NCBI RefSeq assembly: GCF_000384815.1
Contig: NZ_ARQF01000021.1
Coordinates: forward strand, 682,001 to 746,000
Source: Halodesulfovibrio aestuarii DSM 17919 = ATCC 29578
Lineage (GTDB): Bacteria > Desulfobacterota > Desulfovibrionia > Desulfovibrionales > Desulfovibrionaceae
Direction: 5' to 3'
Length of the DNA: 64,000 bases
Below, piece after piece: positions 55,387 to 63,185 of this stretch. A program made the translations under genes and the position numbers. Within the stretch, counting starts at the first letter, position 1, and each line of letters starts with the position of its first letter. The notes under the pieces were generated by a model. The model was given only the letters and a program-made list of their open reading frames with translations, made no database searches and had not been told where the DNA came from.

Positions 55387-56303
55387 CCCGAAAGTCAAAA
55401 TGTAACAGGTCGGAAAAATCTTGGAGCGGTAAAAGCCTTGCAGGCCGTTGGCAGCACGAATTTTTTTTCATACTTATTAAATATTGCGGTCGATGGCCTG
55501 CGTATATTTTTTCATGTTTTGTTGTTTTCTTTTATGTCCTTTTTGTGCCGGAAGTTCATAAGCGTTCTTCTTTTTACATTGCAAAACGTTTTCCGAAGGC
55601 TTCGAAATGTGCACGTTGGTATCATACTTGGCGTCTTTGCCAGAACCTTGCGTTTTCTCTCATAGATAAAGCGGCGGTCGGTATCAGAGGCACACAAGAA
55701 TTTTCATATTCCCGGAATGGCATTGAACAGTTGCAGGAACTGCAAGAGCAAGGCAATGGTCTTATTTTGCTTACAGTCCATGTAGGTCCTTGGCAGGCGA
55801 TGTTAGGCCCCCTTGATGAATTGAATACACCTGTGCATCTTATGGTGTACCGTGATTCCGGTGATGTAGATTTACAGTATTTTGACTTCAATCACTGTAA
55901 AAATATTAAGTTAGTGCATGCAGAGGACACAATGGGAAGTGTTATTGCAATGACTGCGGCACTGCGAAAAAATGAAATTATATCCATCATGGGGGACAGA
56001 ATTGTTCCATCTACATCATATACTGCAAGTGTTGATTTTTTAGGTGGAAAAGCTTTGTTTCCTACCTCTGTGTACAAATTTGCTAAAGGCACGCAATCTC
56101 CTGTTGCTCTGCTCGTGACACGTAAAGTGGGTATTTCGCATATGGAACTTTCTGTAGCACATGTTCTCACTGTTCCTAAAGCAACGGGTAATGACTTTAC
56201 GCCTTTTGCACAGGAGATAGCGTTCGCGCTGGAAAAATACGTACAAGAAACTCCGTATCAATTTTATAACTTCTTCGATCTCTGGAGAACAACGAATGAG
56301 TAA
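55383..56303 (+). CDS. LpxL/HtrB-like acyltransferase, cluster copy
   Basis: 306-residue lysophospholipid/lipid A acyltransferase-family protein. The catalytic motif is HVGPWQ in LLTVHVGPWQAML (HX4Q/D instead of the usual HX4E/D), MGDRIV and FLGGKALFPTSVYKF match the later family blocks. It is the second acyltransferase of the cluster and distinct from the lipid A gene at 4178. It may transfer the ACP-bound product to a glycolipid. Overlaps ACP2 by 8 nt. The Gln at the acid position is worth noting: activity should not be assumed. Confidence 0.82.
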   Translation: MTRKSKCNRSEKSWSGKSLAGRWQHEFFFILIKYCGRWPAYIFSCFVVFFYVLFVPEVHKRSSFYIAKRFPKASKCARWYHTWRLCQNLAFSLIDKAAVGIRGTQEFSYSRNGIEQLQELQEQGNGLILLTVHVGPWQAMLGPLDELNTPVHLMVYRDSGDVDLQYFDFNHCKNIKLVHAEDTMGSVIAMTAALRKNEIISIMGDRIVPSTSYTASVDFLGGKALFPTSVYKFAKGTQSPVALLVTRKVGISHMELSVAHVLTVPKATGNDFTPFAQEIAFALEKYVQETPYQFYNFFDLWRTTNE

Positions 56304-56556
56304 TATGCATCAAAAATTAAAAGAACTCTTCATTGCAGAATTAAACCTTGAAGATATTTCTCTTGAAGAGTGGGAAAATGATATGCCGCTTTTCGGAGAT
56401 GGACTTGGTCTTGATTCTCTCGATGCAGTTGAAATCGTAGTTTTTATTGAAAAGCATTACGGTGTTGTCATCGCGAATTTTGATGAAGACAAAAAAGCTA
56501 TGCGTTCTATCAACACTCTTGTTGAATTTATTAAGGAAAAACAGGCTAATGACTAG
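56296..56556 (+). CDS. Acyl carrier protein, cluster ACP2
   Basis: 86 residues. Phosphopantetheine serine S41 in LGLDSLDAVEIV. It is close in motif to ACP1 but has a different N-terminus. It overlaps the preceding acyltransferase and the following KS3 gene by 8 nt each, so the three are translated as a group. Two ACPs per cluster is usual for aryl-polyene-type systems. Confidence 0.92.
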   Translation: MSNMHQKLKELFIAELNLEDISLEEWENDMPLFGDGLGLDSLDAVEIVVFIEKHYGVVIANFDEDKKAMRSINTLVEFIKEKQAND

Positions 56557-57739
56557 CGTTTTCATTACCGGAACAGGTTGTATTACTGGTTCCGGTAGCA
56601 CCCCGCAAAGTACGCTTGCCGCCATGTACGAAGGTACTGCGGATCCTTCCCCTTTTGTACGCCATAGGATGGACTGGGGCAAAGAGGCTCTGGTGTTTGC
56701 CGTTGATGATGCGCTGTTAGAAAGAGCATCGGGACGAACGGAACAGTACGGACTTACGGCCAGGCTAGGCCTTGGCGCAGCGTTTCAGGCCTTGGAAGAT
56801 GCCGGAATTTCTCCTGCTGACTTGAAAGGTAAGCGTGTAGGCGTTGTGATGGGGACAACTGTAGGTTGCTCCATGAACCATATCGTTTTTTATGGTGAGT
56901 ACCGAGATCCTGACATTGCGTTGCCATCTATGGAGCATATCCGATGTGTTTTGCGGAGTAATCCAGCAGAAGCCATTGCCCGGGAACTTGCGGTAGTCGG
57001 CCCTGCTCAGACTGTCGTCACCGCATGTGCTTCCGGCACAGATGCTATTGGAGTCGGGTTACAGTGGATTCAGTCCGGTATGTGCGACATGGTTATTGCG
57101 GGCGGCTGTGATGGTCTTTCTAGAGTGACCCTTAATGGATTTCATTCACTTATGGTGATGGACAGTGAACGTAGTAAGCCGTTTGATGTGGATCGCAAGG
57201 GCTTAAATCTTGGGGAAGGTTCCGGTGTACTGGTTCTTGAGTCTGAGCAGTCTGTGACACAACGTAACGTAACGCCGAAAGCACGCCTTGCCGGTTACGC
57301 AACTGCGTGTGATGCGTATCATCTCACGGCACCGCATCCGCAAGGGCGTGGACTCATTCGCGCTATAAAGCAACTTTTTGCCCACATAGAGTGCACTCCT
57401 GCAGACATCAGCTTTGTGAATGTCCATGGTACTGGTACCAAGGATAATGACAATGTTGAAGGGTATGTAATGAACGAGTTGTTGCCCCATGTTCCATTTT
57501 TTTCTTCCAAGGGCGCTACAGGGCATACTCTTGGCGCTGCGGGTGGTATTGAGGCTGCCTTATGCGTGCATTGTCTGAATCAGGGACGCATTCCACCCAC
57601 AACAGGCTTAACAACGCCTGACCCGACTATTCCAGCTTCTCCGGTGCTTGAAGCTACTAACGTAACTGGCACAATTGCACTTTCGACCTCATTGGCCTTT
57701 GGTGGAATAGCCTCTGTGCTTGCTGTTTCTCACATTTAA
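56549..57739 (+). CDS. Beta-ketoacyl-ACP synthase, cluster KS3
   Basis: 396 residues from ATG 56549 (overlapping the ACP2 stop as ATGACTAG). The frame continues upstream inside ACP2 but this start fits the family N-terminus (SVFITGTGCITG). The triad is complete: C160 in VTACASGTDAIG, His in NVHGTGTKDND and His in GATGHTLGAAGG. The conserved FDVDRKGLNLGEGSG follows the active site. It probably acts with ACP2 and perhaps pairs with the Cys-less KS4. Confidence 0.9.
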   Translation: MTSVFITGTGCITGSGSTPQSTLAAMYEGTADPSPFVRHRMDWGKEALVFAVDDALLERASGRTEQYGLTARLGLGAAFQALEDAGISPADLKGKRVGVVMGTTVGCSMNHIVFYGEYRDPDIALPSMEHIRCVLRSNPAEAIARELAVVGPAQTVVTACASGTDAIGVGLQWIQSGMCDMVIAGGCDGLSRVTLNGFHSLMVMDSERSKPFDVDRKGLNLGEGSGVLVLESEQSVTQRNVTPKARLAGYATACDAYHLTAPHPQGRGLIRAIKQLFAHIECTPADISFVNVHGTGTKDNDNVEGYVMNELLPHVPFFSSKGATGHTLGAAGGIEAALCVHCLNQGRIPPTTGLTTPDPTIPASPVLEATNVTGTIALSTSLAFGGIASVLAVSHI

Positions 57740-57760
57740 GACACACAACAGGCAACGCTA

Positions 57761-58846
57761 ATGGATTGTAACAAAAACTCTTTTTCAAAGCCGGATGTTA
57801 TTCCTGTGCTCGATTTTGAGCTTTCGGAAATTATGCAGGCTCGTGATAAGGGTAATATTTTATCGCTTGATTTAGAAATTACCGAGGCATGCAACTGTGC
57901 ATGTGTATACTGCTACCGGTATGAGAGTGAAGGAGCACAGCCCCCTGCTGCTGACGAACTCACAGCACAGGAGATTATTGAGCTTCTGACTGAAGCGAAA
58001 GAAAAGCATGATTTGCGCCGTATTTGCATCCTTGGTGGCGAGCCACTTATCCCTGTAATTCGTGAGAAGTACATCGCAACACTTGAATGTTGTAACAGAC
58101 TTGGCATTGAGCATGTAACTTTTTCCAACGGTGTGGCGCTGGATAAAGAAACCGCGCAATTACTGTACGATTTAAATGCCTCTGTCTGTCTTAAATTAAA
58201 TGGGATGAATGCGCAGACTCATGATGCTCTGGTCGCACGGGCAGGTGCTTTCGACAAAAGCATGTCCGCGTTTAATCATCTCATTGAATTAGGGTTTGGG
58301 AACAAGCGAAGCCTTTCATTTGAAACAGTTGTTACCAAAACTAACTACAATCAAATTACTGACATGTGGCGATGGGCGCGTGAGCGCAATATTGTGCCGT
58401 ATGTAGAGACATTGACAGTGCAGGGGCGGAGTCAAGCTCATCCCAATGATCTTGTTGTTTCCAACGAAAAACTACATGCCCTATTTGTCCGGCTGAATGA
58501 AATTGATCATGCGGAATACGGTCTGGAATGGGAAATTTTACCGCCGATTGCTGGCGGTCATCGCTGCCTGCGCTACTACATGAGCATGTATGTCCGTGCT
58601 AACGGCATAGTTTGCCCATGTGTTGGCGTCGACCTTCAAATGGGATCACTGCGGACAGACTCGATTAAAGAGATTCTTAGTTCTGAAGTTGCTTGTCAAA
58701 CACGCTACATTAATGAGCATATTACTGGAAAATGTAAAACCTGTGATCTTGCTAAGTCGTGTTACGGGTGCCGAGGTGCCGCGTATCAGCAAGGCGATCT
58801 TTTTGGTGAAGACCCTGTTTGCTGGCGTGAACAGAGTAACAGGTGA
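57761..58846 (+). CDS. Radical SAM enzyme with SPASM-like C-terminal domain
   Basis: 361 residues. The radical SAM cluster site is C44-x3-C48-x2-C51 (EACNCACVYCYR), followed by the GGEP SAM-binding motif (CILGGEPL). The C-terminal part has further cysteines (VCPCVG, then GKCKTCDLAKSCYGCRG and VCW) fitting a SPASM domain with auxiliary Fe-S clusters. SPASM enzymes often modify peptides, but some act on small molecules or sugars. No precursor peptide gene was seen nearby. In this cluster it may tailor or cyclise the acyl chain or make the starter unit. Unusual for aryl-polyene clusters. Confidence 0.88.
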   Translation: MDCNKNSFSKPDVIPVLDFELSEIMQARDKGNILSLDLEITEACNCACVYCYRYESEGAQPPAADELTAQEIIELLTEAKEKHDLRRICILGGEPLIPVIREKYIATLECCNRLGIEHVTFSNGVALDKETAQLLYDLNASVCLKLNGMNAQTHDALVARAGAFDKSMSAFNHLIELGFGNKRSLSFETVVTKTNYNQITDMWRWARERNIVPYVETLTVQGRSQAHPNDLVVSNEKLHALFVRLNEIDHAEYGLEWEILPPIAGGHRCLRYYMSMYVRANGIVCPCVGVDLQMGSLRTDSIKEILSSEVACQTRYINEHITGKCKTCDLAKSCYGCRGAAYQQGDLFGEDPVCWREQSNR

Positions 58847-58853
58847 CATTTGT

Positions 58854-60053
58854 ATGCAGCCTATTCTTTCTATAGATGATATCAGCAGAATTCTCCTGAG
58901 TATCTGCCGCTCGGCAGTGCAGGAACATACTTCTATGCCTTTGCATAAACTTGAAGAGGATTCGAGCCGGTCTATTGTTTCCCTACTGGAAGGCACTACT
59001 ATTTTACCGATGGCTATCGCAGCGCATGTTTCAACCATGTTTCAATGCCCTGCTCTTGCCGAAGTCCTTTGCGGTGATGACAGTATTGAGCATTGGGCGG
59101 GTGCTATTTATCACGAATGGTCACAGGATCCTGCTATAATTACATTTATAACATCAGGGTCAACAGGAAAGCCAACACAGCAGAAACTTGAATCTGTGTT
59201 ATTATGGCAGGAGGCGCAGGAACTGCAACGCACCCTTCTTCATGAAAGAAAGCGCATTGTATCAACCGTTCCATGTCACCATGTCTATGGATTTTTATTC
59301 ACCGTACTACTCCCCAAAGTTGCGGAAATTCCGTGTCTAATACCGGTTCCATTCCCTTCACGAGCTTTTATTGAAGAGTTGAAGGAAGGAGACTTTATAG
59401 TTTCTTTCCCACTCTTTTGGAACGGGTTGATTAAGCTCGGCATACCATTTCCTGCAAACATTCATGGTTCCACTTCTACTGCGCCGTGCTCACCTGAGAC
59501 AATGCACCAACTGCTTTCTTTAGGGCTTGCACGCATCAGCAATATTTATGGCAGTTCTGAAACGGGTGGACTTGGTTTTCAGCACCACCCTGATGCACCG
59601 CTGACGTTATTTAATTTTTGGCAACGCGTTCGTTGCGATGATATTGAAAATTCGTGGATTGAACGTGTTCATCCTCTTGATATCCCTCAACCCCCTGTTG
59701 CTATCCCTGACTTTGTTGAATGGTTCTCTCACGAGTTATTTGCAGTGAGGGGACGTAAAGATAAAATCGTTCAGGTTGGTGGTATTAACGTTTCTTTACT
59801 GAAAACAGCTGCCTGTATAAAACAACACCCTGATGTTTTGGACTGTGCTGTGCGTTTAATGCGACCGGATGAAGGAAATCGTTTGAAGGCATTTATTCTC
59901 CCAAGAAGTTTTGAGCCGGATACGATCGCGTTGCGAGCAGAGTTATATCAGTGGTGCCGTAATCGTTTACGGCCTGCTGAACGTCCAAAAAAAATTACAT
60001 TTGGAAATCAATTCCCAGTCAATGCAATGGGTAAAGCCAAGGATTGGAACTAG
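58854..60053 (+). CDS. AMP-binding acyl/aryl ligase
   Basis: 399 residues from ATG 58854 (AGGTGA upstream); the open frame extends back over the radical SAM gene but that part is a shadow. Motifs: phosphate loop FITSGSTGKPTQQ, YGSSETGG, RGRKDKIVQVGG hinge and catalytic lysine near the end in NAMGKAKDW. Shorter than 4-coumarate:CoA ligases (about 540), like compact ligases of aryl-polyene clusters. It would activate a carboxylic starter and load it on an ACP; the starter is unknown. Confidence 0.86.
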   Translation: MQPILSIDDISRILLSICRSAVQEHTSMPLHKLEEDSSRSIVSLLEGTTILPMAIAAHVSTMFQCPALAEVLCGDDSIEHWAGAIYHEWSQDPAIITFITSGSTGKPTQQKLESVLLWQEAQELQRTLLHERKRIVSTVPCHHVYGFLFTVLLPKVAEIPCLIPVPFPSRAFIEELKEGDFIVSFPLFWNGLIKLGIPFPANIHGSTSTAPCSPETMHQLLSLGLARISNIYGSSETGGLGFQHHPDAPLTLFNFWQRVRCDDIENSWIERVHPLDIPQPPVAIPDFVEWFSHELFAVRGRKDKIVQVGGINVSLLKTAACIKQHPDVLDCAVRLMRPDEGNRLKAFILPRSFEPDTIALRAELYQWCRNRLRPAERPKKITFGNQFPVNAMGKAKDWN

Positions 60054-60055
60054 TC

Positions 60056-61015
60056 ATGTCACAACATCGCGAAATATATATTCTTGGTACAGGAATAGTG
60101 ACACCGCATGGTGAGCAGCAGAATGCTCTGCCTGTGGATTTGGTCGCTTCCAGTATTACTGATTCCAGCCAGCGGACTGATACTTCCGGATTGACAAAGT
60201 TTATTCCCAAACGTGCCCTTAGACGTATTGATCATTTTTCCCGTCTGGCACTTTATGCTTCTTTTCTTGCTCTTGAAGATGCCGGTTTGTTAGAAACGGA
60301 CCATGAAAATATGGGAGTGGCATTAGCCAGTGGCTATGGTGCTGCGCAGACTTCATTTAGTTTTCTTGACTCTTTTTTTAATGACGGAGACAGGCTTGCG
60401 TCCCCTACCTACTTCTCAAGCGGGTTACATAATGCGGCATCCGCATACATTGCTATGCAGACTAAAGCCCAAGGACCAAACATTTGTACAAGTAATATCG
60501 GGCTTGGTCCTGCGTACTCACTCGCCACTGCCGTGCATTGGTTAAAAACCGGTATAGTGGATTACGTCCTTGTTGGTGGAGTGGATGAACATTGTCAGGT
60601 ATTGGAACATTGCGTTAACCGTTTTCAGTCTGCTGAAGAAGGGGCATGCTTGCTTCCGGATGTCGTTGCAGGAGAAGGCGCCGCTTTTCTTGTTTTAGGA
60701 ACCAAACCTGAAAGAACAACTTCCTGTGTACTTACAGACATCAAGATTGAACCATACTCTAAACAGACGCTTCAACACATGTGTCCGGTGTTTGTTGCTC
60801 CGCTGGGGTTAACTGATCAGCAGAGTATTGTTGCACGTATTACCGCCGGAGAGAACGTCACAAATATTTTGCCTGTGTTAGGAAGCCACCCTTCTGCGTT
60901 AGCTTTTTCCTCTGTGCAGGCAGTACAGAGTATCCTTTCCGGTGCCGTATCAGAAGCTCAGGCCTTTGCTTTAGACGGAGCAAGGAACAGCGCGGTTATT
61001 TCGTTCAGCAAGTAG
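60056..61015 (+). CDS. Cys-less ketosynthase-like protein (chain-length-factor type), cluster KS4
   Basis: 319 residues from ATG 60056. The thiolase fold is recognisable (YILGTGIVTPHG, ALASGYGAAQTS, GVDEHC), but the nucleophile region reads TSNIGLGPAYSLATA, so the position of the catalytic Cys is Ile by alignment to KS3. It is about 80 residues shorter, and the second catalytic-His region appears as GSHPSALAFS. It likely pairs with KS1-KS3 as a chain-length factor rather than a condensing enzyme. Last gene of the cluster, 2 nt after the ligase, followed by a terminator. Confidence 0.8.
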   Translation: MSQHREIYILGTGIVTPHGEQQNALPVDLVASSITDSSQRTDTSGLTKFIPKRALRRIDHFSRLALYASFLALEDAGLLETDHENMGVALASGYGAAQTSFSFLDSFFNDGDRLASPTYFSSGLHNAASAYIAMQTKAQGPNICTSNIGLGPAYSLATAVHWLKTGIVDYVLVGGVDEHCQVLEHCVNRFQSAEEGACLLPDVVAGEGAAFLVLGTKPERTTSCVLTDIKIEPYSKQTLQHMCPVFVAPLGLTDQQSIVARITAGENVTNILPVLGSHPSALAFSSVQAVQSILSGAVSEAQAFALDGARNSAVISFSK

Positions 61016-61042
61016 CTTACCGAAATATTTTTTAGTTAAAGC

Positions 61043-61084
61043 AAAAGCGCGATGCCATCACATAAATGGTATCGCGCTTTTTTT
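61043..61084 (+). terminator. Terminator at the end of the biosynthetic cluster
   Basis: A 16-bp stem (61043-61058 with 61066-61081, one G-U pair) with a 7-nt loop and seven T to 61084, 28 nt past the last cluster gene. Confidence 0.92.
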
Positions 61085-61190
61085 ATACTACCCTGCAATA
61101 TAAGGAATAATAACAAAAAAACGTAATATATCCTCAGTATACTCTATTAATTGCAGTACGTTCATAGAGCATCCGCATTAAGGAGAGCTT

Positions 61191-62201
61191 ATGGTACGCA
61201 GGATATGTTATGTTTTCGGTATGCTGTTCTGGATTACGCAAATCACATCGTGCAGCAGCTTTGTTCCCATTCAGCGATATTTGGCACAACCCGTAGAATG
61301 CACACCAATAGTACATGATAGTTCAGATGGATTGTTGCTGGATAATAGCCTGATGTGTTCATCTGCATCAATTCCATGTGCTTTTCCTGTTACAACCCGT
61401 TCTATTCCTAACTTAGAATACCCATTGTTTACCGTTGAACGTAGAAATATCGGTTTAGACAACCCAGTCTCTTTCTGGCGTAGCGGTTGTGCGGGGCTGT
61501 ATCAAGTTTCATCCGCACCAGCAAAACTCGTTGTTGTGTATATCAACGGGTACAATGGTAGGCCAACGGGGTGGAAACCAATTTATAATGAGTTGCAGGG
61601 ACTCCCTGTTACGCATATTTTTTTCAACTACCCCACGGGAGATTCGCTAGAAACCACGGCGATGGTGCTTTCAAGCCTGTTGTGCAGTAATGTCCGGCAA
61701 CTGCGAGACAAGTATATTGTCCTTCTCGGTCACTCTCAAGGTGGCTTTATCGCAGTGCGTACTGCCCAGATACTGAGCCAACATTCTTTTTCTCCTGCGA
61801 TACGCCAGATTGTTACCCTTGTTACACCTTGGGATGGTTGCAAATTGGCCAGATATGCAAAACTGGTAAATCCTGTCAGTCCTAAGGTCTTTGATGATAT
61901 CGATACGGACAGTAAGTTTATCCATACAGTAAAATCATCTCCCCTTCCTCCTGAAACGGCTTATACCTTAATTTACGGTGCAACAGCAGAATCCAGTAAG
62001 ACTGCTAATCCCAATGATGAGCTTTTTACTACGGAAAATCAGCTTGCTACTGGAAAAAACATCAAACCGACATCGACACATAATGTTCTAACTAGCCATG
62101 CTGAATCGTTACGGGACAACGAAGTGGTTATGTTGATCAAAGGATGCGTGGAGCAATGTCTGATGAATTTTAAAACTTCTTCATATACAAATCAGAGGTA
62201 A
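61191..62201 (+). CDS. Alpha/beta-hydrolase lipoprotein
   Basis: 336 residues. The lipoprotein signal peptide ends ITSC (Cys at residue 21). The mature protein has an alpha/beta-hydrolase core with nucleophile elbow GHSQGG and an oxyanion-type VVVYINGYNG; the acidic and His residues are likely in the C-terminal half (D in TPWDGCKL region, H in STHNVLTSHAES). Probably an outer-membrane esterase or lipase. It follows the cluster terminator, so it is transcribed separately. A link with the cluster product, such as hydrolysis or remodelling, is only speculation. Confidence 0.78.
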   Translation: MVRRICYVFGMLFWITQITSCSSFVPIQRYLAQPVECTPIVHDSSDGLLLDNSLMCSSASIPCAFPVTTRSIPNLEYPLFTVERRNIGLDNPVSFWRSGCAGLYQVSSAPAKLVVVYINGYNGRPTGWKPIYNELQGLPVTHIFFNYPTGDSLETTAMVLSSLLCSNVRQLRDKYIVLLGHSQGGFIAVRTAQILSQHSFSPAIRQIVTLVTPWDGCKLARYAKLVNPVSPKVFDDIDTDSKFIHTVKSSPLPPETAYTLIYGATAESSKTANPNDELFTTENQLATGKNIKPTSTHNVLTSHAESLRDNEVVMLIKGCVEQCLMNFKTSSYTNQR

Positions 62202-62345
62202 GCAGGCACTGGGTATAGAACTCTAATATTTACCAAGCCAATAGGTTGTTCTTGTTTGTATTATTTTTTTCAATTTGATTTTATCTTGTATAATTAGATA
62301 GTATTATATTTTATTATTATGATTCCTAACAACAAGGATTGCCGG

Positions 62346-63176
62346 ATGAAAATCAGTCACAAATTTTTTGCACTTCTATTCATAGCAACGTTCTGTTTTT
62401 ACACTCCTGCTTACGCCTCTGGTTTGGATGCTTTTGCAAACAAGTCTGGCACAATTGCCATTGCAGGAGGCACAGCGCATATACCTGTTATGAAAGCCGC
62501 TGCAAAACGTATTATGATGAAGAACCCTGATATTCGCATTACCATCGCAGGTGGTGGTTCCGGTGTGGGTATCCAGAAAGTCGGCGAAGGGCTCGTCGAT
62601 ATTGGTAATGCAGGTCGCGCTACCAGTGAAAAAGAAAAAGCCAAATATAATCTCACCTCCTTTCCATTTGCTATTGATGGTGTAGCCACCGTTCTTTCTG
62701 CTCAAAATCCTGTAAATGCGCTTACTACAAAGCAGATTCAGGATGTTTTTGCCGGAAAGATTACAAACTGGAAAGAATTAGGTGGTGCGGATGCCGCTAT
62801 CCACATCTACACTCGTGATGAAGCAAGTGGAACCAGAAGCGTTTACTGGAAAAAGTTGCTTAAAAAGGGAAAAATTGTTGATTCCGCAAATGTTGTAGCA
62901 TCTAATGGCGCGATGAAAGTAGCTATCGCTCAGGATCCTGACGGAATCGGCTTTATTGGCATCGGTACACTGGATAGTACTGTAAAAGCCCCTACTCTGG
63001 ATGGCGTTAGTGTATCACAGGAAACAGCTAAGAATGGTACATACAAAATCGTTCGTAAGCTCTACATGAATACGAACGGTACACCTTCCGGTATTGTAAA
63101 ATCATTTATTGACTATATTCTTTCAAATGAATGCACGGATATTATCGTTTCCAGTGGATATTTACCATTAGACTAG
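62346..63176 (+). CDS. pstS: Phosphate ABC transporter substrate-binding protein
   Basis: 276 residues from ATG 62346 (AAGGA upstream; the frame opens earlier without a ribosome site). Signal peptide at residues 1-25 (ending PAYAS). The phosphate-binding loops are IAGGTAHIP, GGGSGVGIQKVGEG and RDEASGTRSVYW. Short PstS of the type common in anaerobes. pstC follows within 10 nt. No clear Pho box was recognised in the 144 nt upstream; a TATAAT lies near 62288. Confidence 0.9.
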   Translation: MKISHKFFALLFIATFCFYTPAYASGLDAFANKSGTIAIAGGTAHIPVMKAAAKRIMMKNPDIRITIAGGGSGVGIQKVGEGLVDIGNAGRATSEKEKAKYNLTSFPFAIDGVATVLSAQNPVNALTTKQIQDVFAGKITNWKELGGADAAIHIYTRDEASGTRSVYWKKLLKKGKIVDSANVVASNGAMKVAIAQDPDGIGFIGIGTLDSTVKAPTLDGVSVSQETAKNGTYKIVRKLYMNTNGTPSGIVKSFIDYILSNECTDIIVSSGYLPLD

Positions 63177-63185
63177 GGACGTGCC

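Noticed and set aside
56447-56548. Upstream extension of KS3 into the ACP2 gene
   Set aside because: It reads the ACP2 coding sequence in another frame; ATG 56549 matches the ketosynthase N-terminus.
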